From an uncultured Pseudomonas sp. (GTDB taxonomy: Bacteria > Pseudomonadota > Gammaproteobacteria > Pseudomonadales > Pseudomonadaceae): a stretch of DNA of 5,886 bases. The stretch covers positions 1-5,886 of the forward strand of contig CALUCI010000296.1 of assembly GCA_943914515.1 (NCBI GenBank). The letters run 5' to 3'. Of this stretch, positions 1 to 3,895 are shown piece after piece; the stretch's first letter is position 1; each line of letters opens with the position of its first letter. The position numbers and the translations under genes were made by a program. The notes beneath the pieces were generated by a model that did no database searches, was not told the origin of the DNA, and was given only the letters and a program-made list of their open reading frames with translations.

Positions 1-12
1 CCAAGACAAAAT

Positions 13-40
13 CGGCCCGCCGTAGAGGCGGAAGGGGCCG
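13..40. repeat. GC-rich imperfect hairpin near the window edge
   Basis: CCGCC (17-21) pairs with GGCGG (27-31) around the loop GTAGA, and CGGCC (13-17) can alternatively pair with GGCCG (36-40). There is no T-run, so a terminator call is not supported. It could be the edge of a further repeat or the tail of a gene to the left of the window. No coding region is visible in positions 1-211. Confidence 0.25.
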
Positions 41-112
41 GCAGCCGCGCCACATTGAATGGATAAACCCTCATAACGTCCGGCAAGGCAGCCGTGTTGT
101 TCCTGCTGGCCT

Positions 113-190
113 CATCGCCGGCAAGACCGGCTCCCACGAGGTCATCGCTGCGGCTGGGGGAACACCGTAGGAGCGGCTTTAGCCGCGATG
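113..190. repeat. Inverted pair of REP palindromes (REPIN-like)
   Basis: Two short palindromic elements of the Pseudomonas REP type face each other. The first (113-137) begins CATCGCCGG and ends CCGGCTCCCAC, with stem GCCGG (117-121)/CCGGC (127-131) and loop CAAGA. The second (167-190) begins GTAGGAGCGGC and ends GCCGCGATG, with stem GCGGCT (173-178)/AGCCGC (181-186). The 'ATCGC' end of the first and the 'GCGAT' end of the second point outward, which is the arrangement of a REP doublet (REPIN). The pair lies just downstream of the minus-strand regulator gene, in the usual extragenic position. The two stems differ in sequence, so they may belong to different REP subgroups. It may also help terminate or stabilise the regulator transcript, since I see no classical hairpin plus T-run there; that role is inferred. 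Confidence 0.75.
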
Positions 191-211
191 CGCCCACGAA
201 CGCCCACCCTC

Positions 212-1537
212 TCAACGAATCTGATGCTTGTGCAACAACCGGTAGAACGTCGGCCGCGAAACCCCCAGCACCTTGGCCGCCACGCTGAGGTTGTCGCTGT
301 GCCGGTTGAGCACGTCGCACAATGCCTGGCGCTCGGCACGGTGTTTGTAATCCTCGAGGGTGCCGATCGGGGCAACCAGATTGGGCAATTCCTGCAGCCC
401 AAGATCCTGCGGTTCGATCTGCCGCCCCTCGGCCAGCACCAGCCCGCGGCGCACGCGGTTGGCCAGTTCGCGGACATTGCCGGGCCAGTCGTGCTTGCCC
501 ATGGCGCCCAGGGCGTCTTCGCTGAAGGTGCGCGGCCGGCGCCCGGTTTCCAGACTATAGAAACGCGAAAAGTGACTGGCCAGCATCGACAGGTCGCCAT
601 GCCGGTCGCGCAGCGGCGCGGTCACCACTTGCAGGACATTCAGGCGGTAATACAGGTCTTCGCGAAAACGCCCGCTGACAATAGCGCTTTCCAGGTCGAC
701 GTGGGTCGCCGCCAGCACTCGCACATCAACGGATATCGGCTGGCTGCCACCGACCCGTTCGATGTGTTTTTCCTGGAGAAACCGCAGCAGGTTGGCTTGC
801 AACTCAAGCGGCAGGTCGCCGATCTCGTCAAGAAACAGGGTGCCGCCGTTGGCCGCCTCGATCCGCCCGACCTTGCGCTGGTGCGCGCCGGTAAAGGCGC
901 CCTTCTCGTGCCCGAACAGTTCGGACTGGATCAGATGCTCGGGAATCGCCCCGCAATTGATCGCCACGAACGGCTTGTTGTGGCGCTGCGACTGGCGATG
1001 CAGGGTGCGCGCCACCAGTTCCTTGCCGGTACCGCTTTCGCCGCGAATCAGCACCGGTGATTCGGTAGGTGCCAGCTTGCTCAACAATTTGCGCAGTTCG
1101 CGGATGGGCCGGCTGTCGCCCAGCAATTCGTGCTCCGGCTCATCGACCGGGGTCGCGCCCTTGCCCCGCAGGCGGGCCATGCCGAACGCCCGGCCGAGGG
1201 TGACCTGGACCCGCGAGACATCGAACGGCAGGGTGTGAAAATCGAAAAACCACTCGCAGACGAAATCGCCGACCTTCTGTGCCCGCAACTCCTGCGGGCT
1301 GAGCACGGCGATCCACTCGGCGCCGCTGCGGCCGATCAGATCCTTGACCGCTTCGGGGTGCTGCAGGTGCGAGGCCTGCAACCTCAGCAAGCCGACATCG
1401 CAAGGATGCTCGAGGGCACTGTCCAGCGTGCAGCTATGCACATCCCAGCCGACACTGCGCAGGCCAGGCAGCAGGCGATGGCAGTCATCACACGGATCGA
1501 CCACGAGCAAACGACGGTTCTGTGCGGGTTCGAGCAT
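212..1537 (-). CDS. VpsR-like sigma-54-dependent transcriptional regulator
   Basis: A 441-aa bacterial enhancer-binding protein that should activate RNA polymerase carrying sigma-54. Residues 1-125 form a receiver-like domain resembling the N-terminus of Vibrio VpsR (shared pattern around 'VGW' at 29-31 and 'CEWFFDFHTLPFD' at 94-106). Residues about 138-365 are the AAA+ core, with Walker A GESGTGKE (166-173), the sigma-54 contact loop GAFTGA (213-218), Walker B TLFLDEIGD (233-241), the FREDLYYRLN arginine-finger region (291-300) and WPGNVREL (351-358). A Fis-type helix-turn-helix is at about 414-436 (SVAAKVLGVSRPTFYRLL). The usual phosphoacceptor position after 'DVGLL' is Arg52, so control by phosphorylation looks lost. 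The ATG at 1537 is preceded by AAGGA with a 6-nt gap, a good ribosome site. It is transcribed away from the small gene at 1865. Family assignment is firm; target genes and signal are unknown. VpsR itself binds c-di-GMP, but that cannot be assumed here. Confidence 0.9.
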   Translation of the reverse strand: MLEPAQNRRLLVVDPCDDCHRLLPGLRSVGWDVHSCTLDSALEHPCDVGLLRLQASHLQHPEAVKDLIGRSGAEWIAVLSPQELRAQKVGDFVCEWFFDFHTLPFDVSRVQVTLGRAFGMARLRGKGATPVDEPEHELLGDSRPIRELRKLLSKLAPTESPVLIRGESGTGKELVARTLHRQSQRHNKPFVAINCGAIPEHLIQSELFGHEKGAFTGAHQRKVGRIEAANGGTLFLDEIGDLPLELQANLLRFLQEKHIERVGGSQPISVDVRVLAATHVDLESAIVSGRFREDLYYRLNVLQVVTAPLRDRHGDLSMLASHFSRFYSLETGRRPRTFSEDALGAMGKHDWPGNVRELANRVRRGLVLAEGRQIEPQDLGLQELPNLVAPIGTLEDYKHRAERQALCDVLNRHSDNLSVAAKVLGVSRPTFYRLLHKHQIR

Positions 1538-1753
1538 GACCGTTCCTTGACGCCAATTAGTGGAAAAATGAGTAGAAACAGCATCTTGGCAGACCCGTTT
1601 GTAACAGTAGCAACGAACGCCAGCGAACCCAGTACCGTTTGTCCGTCGACAATTGGCATTATTTTTTGTTCATGGAATTTTCCTGTTATTTCAACGTCTC
1701 AAGGGTCGGTAAAAACGACGTCCGGTTGTGCAATTGAAAAATTTTTTCTTCAC

Positions 1754-1768
1754 GGGTGTGACTCACCC
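1754..1768. repeat. Short inverted repeat GGGTG-TGACT-CACCC
   Basis: GGGTG (1754-1758) and CACCC (1764-1768) are exact reverse complements around five bases. It sits in the divergent promoter region, immediately next to the larger repeat at 1770-1796. It could be half of a composite operator or a minor hairpin. No function is assigned. Confidence 0.3.
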
Positions 1769-1769
1769 T

Positions 1770-1796
1770 GTTACTTCGGACATCAGTACAAGTAAC
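1770..1796. promoter_or_regulatory. Candidate operator: 7-bp inverted repeat GTTACTT-N13-AAGTAAC
   Basis: GTTACTT (1770-1776) and AAGTAAC (1790-1796) are perfect reverse complements with centres 20 bp apart, about two helical turns, which suits a dimeric DNA-binding protein. It lies about 70 bp upstream of the small plus-strand gene and about 230 bp upstream of the regulator start. The AT-rich half-sites contrast with the surrounding GC-rich genome. The natural candidate ligand is the adjacent Fis-type helix-turn-helix regulator, but this is inference from proximity. Confidence 0.35.
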
Positions 1797-1864
1797 CTGC
1801 CGCCGCGAACGCGCGTACGGCAACTTTAATTTTGCTGTTTGGGACCATTAGAGAGACCGAACCC

Positions 1865-2131
1865 ATGAACGCTCCGCTGCGTGTCAACGAAGCACTGCTG
1901 ATTGCCGACCACGCCTTCGAACCCTTCCAGTGTGTAGCCTGGGATGCGCCAAACGGTACGGGCGAGCTAAGCCTGGCAGTGATCGACCGGACCAGCACCC
2001 GTATTGGCAGCAAGCAGGTACCGAGCAGTACCTATTCCGACCCGGCACAATGGGCGCATCTGCTTGAAGAAGTCCGCGCCGAACTGCGCCAGAAAGGCTA
2101 CGACTTGCAACCCTGGAGCATGCCTCGGTAA
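1865..2131 (+). CDS. Hypothetical 88-aa protein
   Basis: I do not recognise this family. The product is a small soluble protein with no signal peptide and no hydrophobic stretch long enough for a membrane segment. The N-terminal half (about residues 8-54) looks like alternating strands ('EALLIADHAFEPFQCVAWD', 'ELSLAVIDRTSTRIGS'). The C-terminal part (about 57-80) looks like an amphipathic helix ('SDPAQWAHLLEEVRAELRQKGYD') followed by a short 'LQPWSMP' tail. The ATG at 1865 is chosen over an in-frame TTG at 1832 because it gives a plausible N-terminus, MNAPLRVNEALL. The purine-rich GAGAG about 10 bases upstream is a modest ribosome site. The gene diverges from the regulator and converges on the cobalt chelatase operon. 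Its reading frame ends just before a shared terminator, supporting a real single-gene transcript. The function is unknown. Confidence 0.75.
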   Translation: MNAPLRVNEALLIADHAFEPFQCVAWDAPNGTGELSLAVIDRTSTRIGSKQVPSSTYSDPAQWAHLLEEVRAELRQKGYDLQPWSMPR

Positions 2132-2156
2132 CTTCCGACGGCGTCTGCAATAAATA

Positions 2157-2182
2157 AAAAGTGCACCTTCGGGTGCACTTTT
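2157..2182. terminator. Bidirectional rho-independent terminator
   Basis: The 11-bp stem AAAAGTGCACC (2157-2167)/GGTGCACTTTT (2172-2182) closes on the very stable UUCG tetraloop (CGAA when read on the minus strand). Rightward transcription ends in TTTT (2179-2182). Leftward transcription reads out into TTTTTATTTATT, the complement of the A-rich 2149-2160 stretch. It lies 25 bases after the small gene's stop and 21 bases after the VWA stop, so it serves both converging transcripts. The longer T-rich run is on the minus side, so it may act more strongly on the chelatase operon. Confidence 0.9.
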
Positions 2183-2203
2183 CATTGGTCGCGAAGTTGT
2201 ACT

Positions 2204-2965
2204 TTAATGTCGCTGCGACAAGCCGTCGCAGTTAACCCTATCCAATTGATCCATATGACAATAATCGGCGTTTAGTTGCGCCGCGAGTTGCCGCGCCCGG
2301 TCCAGGCGAACCGGCCCGCGCTCCATATCGATCAACAGGCTGCTGCAGGGCAATGGCGCCAGTGCTGCGCTTGACGCCACCCGGCCGTCGGTCAACACCA
2401 GACAACGCTGGCGCTCCGCTGGAAATTGCCGCTGCCGGCGCAACAACCACTCGCGCGCCTCCTGCAAGGCCGCCAGCAACGGCGTGCCACCCCCGGCGCC
2501 CAGTTCCGCCAGCCATGGCTGGAGTGCCGCCGAAGCTTTCAGGCCGTGGCGCTGCCAGCGCGGGGCATTGCCACTGGCCGTTAGCAAGGCCAGTCGGGCG
2601 CGGGCACGGTAGGCCTGATCGAACAGGCTTGCCAGCAGCCCTTTGGCCTGACTCAACGCTTGATGACGACGGGTGGAGGCCGAAGCATCGACAATCACCA
2701 GCCACAGTTCCGGGTTCGACGCGCTGCGTTGCCGCCAGCAGAGGTCGGCGCGCTGGCGCGGCCGGCCTTTGAGCAAGGTCGCAGGCCAGGCCACTTTACC
2801 CTGGCTGGCACTTCGACCAGGGCCGCGTGCGCCCTGCCCCAGCGGCCCGGCCTTGGGCCTGGCATCCGCGCTGGCGCGGGCGCGGATGCTCAGGGCTTTT
2901 TTGGCCAGACCGGCACCTCGCGCCGGGCACCGACCGCCACCGGCTGCGCCGGCATTTCCCCCCAC
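2204..2965 (-). CDS. VWA-domain reading frame (C-terminal half of chlD)
   Basis: This open frame overlaps the end of chlI by 76 bases and lies in its -1 frame. Counted from the first possible start (GTG at 2965) it has 253 codons. Conserved VWA features are 'ELWLVIVDASAST' (86-98), GGGTPL (158-163) and 'CLVLTDGR' (188-195). The first ~55 codons are low-complexity, rich in Gly/Ala/Arg/Pro, as expected of a linker. The GTG at 2965 has no good ribosome site (upstream bases GCGTCAAGCGGGCA). A GTG at 2794 with GGGTAAA just ahead is the only other plausible independent start; it would give a VWA-only protein of about 196 aa. An automatic annotation would list this as a separate VWA protein, but frameshift fusion to chlI explains it better. 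Confidence 0.7.
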   Translation of the reverse strand: MGGNAGAAGGGRCPARGAGLAKKALSIRARASADARPKAGPLGQGARGPGRSASQGKVAWPATLLKGRPRQRADLCWRQRSASNPELWLVIVDASASTRRHQALSQAKGLLASLFDQAYRARARLALLTASGNAPRWQRHGLKASAALQPWLAELGAGGGTPLLAALQEAREWLLRRQRQFPAERQRCLVLTDGRVASSAALAPLPCSSLLIDMERGPVRLDRARQLAAQLNADYCHMDQLDRVNCDGLSQRH

Positions 2966-3894
2966 TGCCCGCTTGACGCCGGCTGCGACTGGCTCTGCTC
3001 TCTCGTGCGGGGTTGTGGCGGCGGCGCATTGCTGCGCTCAGGTTGCTCACGGCGGCGATGACGCAAGGCGAACTCGGCCACCGCTTCGATATCTTCATCC
3101 TCGATCCCTGCCGCGCCGCGCCAGGCAGCATGCGCGCGGGCCGCGCGCCACCAGACCAGATCGGCGCGCAGGCCATCGACAGCGGCGTCGAAACAGCGTG
3201 CAGTGATCAGTTCAAGGGAGCGGTCATCCAGTTCGATACTGGCCAACCGTTGACGCGCCGCCTGGCAGCGCTGTCGCAGCGCCTCCTGGGCCGTCGCCCA
3301 TTCGGCGCAGAACGCCTGCGGGTCGCTGTCGAAGGCCAGCCGGCGGCGCAGGATCTGCCCGCGTGCCTGGGGCAAGGGCTGGCCGCTTAGGGCGACGTTG
3401 AGACCGAAGCGGTCGAGCAGTTGCGGGCGCAACTCGCCCTCCTCCGGGTTCATCGTGCCGATCAGCACAAAGCGCGCGCTGTGGCGGTGCGACAGGCCAT
3501 CACGTTCGATGCGGTTGGTGCCGCTGGCGGCGACGTCCAGCAGCAGGTCCACCAGATGGTCCGGCAGCAAGTTGACCTCATCGACGTAGAGCACGCCGCC
3601 ATCGGCATTGGCCAGCACCCCTGGCGAGAACTGCACCCGCCCCTGGCCGAGGGCTGCGTCGAGGTCGAGAGTGCCGACCAGGCGCTCTTCGGTCGCCCCC
3701 AGCGGCAAGGTCACGAAAGGCCCCTCGCCCAACAGGTCGGCCAGCCCGCGGGCCAGGGTGCTCTTGGCCATGCCGCGCGGCCCTTCGATCAGCACACCGC
3801 CGATCTTCGGGTCGATGGCGGTCAGGCACAGCGCCAGTTTCAACTCGTCGGCACCGACCACGGCGGCCAGCGGAAAATGCACGGGTTCGCTCAT
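2204..3894 (-). CDS. chlD: ChlD-like cobalt chelatase medium subunit, made by -1 frameshift
   Basis: If ribosomes slip back one base on A AAA AAG (2902-2896), translation from the ATG at 3894 continues from codon 333 into the VWA frame and ends at the TAA at 2206-2204. This gives a 563-aa protein. The order is that of the BchD/ChlD family: AAA+ domain (about 1-280), Pro/Gln-rich linker (about 284-385), then VWA domain (about 397-563). The metal-ion adhesion site is complete: DASAS (403-407), Thr in GGGTPL (Thr471) and Asp in LTDGR (Asp503). In Mg/Co chelatases the medium subunit bridges the ATPase ring and the large subunit, here CobN. The length fits the family. Frameshift use is inferred from the signal listed separately; alternatives are independent initiation of the VWA frame or a sequencing error. 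A single-base error is unlikely given how complete the signal is. Confidence 0.75.
2862..2919 (-). promoter_or_regulatory. Programmed -1 ribosomal frameshift signal (dnaX type)
   Basis: Reading the minus strand from 2919 down there are three elements. First is the SD-like GAGGTG (2919-2914), followed by 11 nt. Second is the slippery heptamer A AAA AAG (2902-2896), whose codons AAA AAG are in the chlI frame. Third, after a 6-nt spacer CCCTGA that contains the chlI stop (2892-2890), comes a perfect 10-bp stem, GCATCCGCGC (2889-2880) pairing with GCGCGGATGC (2871-2862) around an 8-nt loop. These are the elements and approximate spacings of the E. coli dnaX frameshift site. A second small hairpin, GGCCC (2859-2855)/GGGCC (2848-2844), follows directly. 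A -1 slip puts the next codon at 2896 (GCC) in the VWA frame. Confidence 0.85.
2890..3894 (-). CDS. chlI: ChlI-like AAA+ ATPase, cobalt chelatase small subunit
   Basis: The 334-aa product of normal decoding is a Mg-chelatase ChlI/BchI-type AAA+ ATPase that powers metal insertion. Visible motifs are Walker A GPRGMAKST (38-46), Walker B VLYVDE (101-106), sensor-1 region GTMNPEEG (146-153), LLDRFG (159-164) and a sensor-2-like LRADLVWWRAARAH (242-255). From about 284 to the end it is a Pro/Gln/Arg-rich tail, unusual for a stand-alone ChlI and typical of the linker in ChlD. The ATP site is intact, whereas ChlD proteins that coexist with a separate ChlI often have a degraded one; this fits a product that must also serve as small subunit. 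The ATG at 3894 follows the cobN stop by one base (TGA-A-ATG) with AGAGG 6 nt ahead, so the two are probably translationally coupled. An in-frame TTG at 3933 inside cobN was not chosen. Pseudomonas makes B12 but no chlorophyll, so cobalt is the expected metal. Confidence 0.88.
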   Translation of the reverse strand: MSEPVHFPLAAVVGADELKLALCLTAIDPKIGGVLIEGPRGMAKSTLARGLADLLGEGPFVTLPLGATEERLVGTLDLDAALGQGRVQFSPGVLANADGGVLYVDEVNLLPDHLVDLLLDVAASGTNRIERDGLSHRHSARFVLIGTMNPEEGELRPQLLDRFGLNVALSGQPLPQARGQILRRRLAFDSDPQAFCAEWATAQEALRQRCQAARQRLASIELDDRSLELITARCFDAAVDGLRADLVWWRAARAHAAWRGAAGIEDEDIEAVAEFALRHRRREQPERSNAPPPQPRTREQSQSQPASSGQWGEMPAQPVAVGARREVPVWPKKP

Positions 3895-3895
3895 T

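Larger units (their letters stand above)
1538..1864. promoter_or_regulatory. Divergent intergenic region between regulator and small gene
   Basis: This 327-bp stretch is clearly more AT-rich than its flanks, for example the A/T tracts around 1660-1672 and 1731-1750. It must hold the promoters of both the minus-strand regulator and the plus-strand small gene. I could not identify a convincing -35/-10 pair or a sigma-54 GG-N10-GC promoter on either strand. It contains the inverted repeats listed separately (1754-1768 and 1770-1796) and a short palindrome GGAATTTTCC (1674-1683). Whether the VpsR-like protein acts on this region is an inference from its divergent position only. Confidence 0.5.

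Noticed and set aside
188..1060. Long plus-strand open frame (290 codons) antisense to the regulator
   Set aside because: It is a shadow of the regulator in GC-rich DNA. It has no recognisable domain, whereas the minus-strand frame has every AAA+ and HTH motif.
1607..1625. Possible sigma-54 promoter on the minus strand (CTGGCGTTCGTTGCT)
   Set aside because: GG and GC elements are 8 bp apart instead of the strictly required 10.
1130..1795. Plus-strand open frame (221 codons) across the regulator N-terminus and the intergenic region
   Set aside because: It overlaps the conserved receiver-coding region in antisense and then runs through AT-rich non-coding DNA. There is no domain and no ribosome site.
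1832..1864. N-terminal extension of the small protein to a TTG at 1832
   Set aside because: TTG is a rare start, no ribosome site is evident, and the ATG at 1865 gives a sensible N-terminus.
2890..2965. chlI/VWA frame break as a sequencing error or pseudogene
   Set aside because: The break falls exactly at a dnaX-type slippery heptamer with correctly spaced SD-like and stem-loop elements, and both halves are otherwise intact. However, a homopolymer A6 is also a classic error site, so read-level confirmation would settle it.
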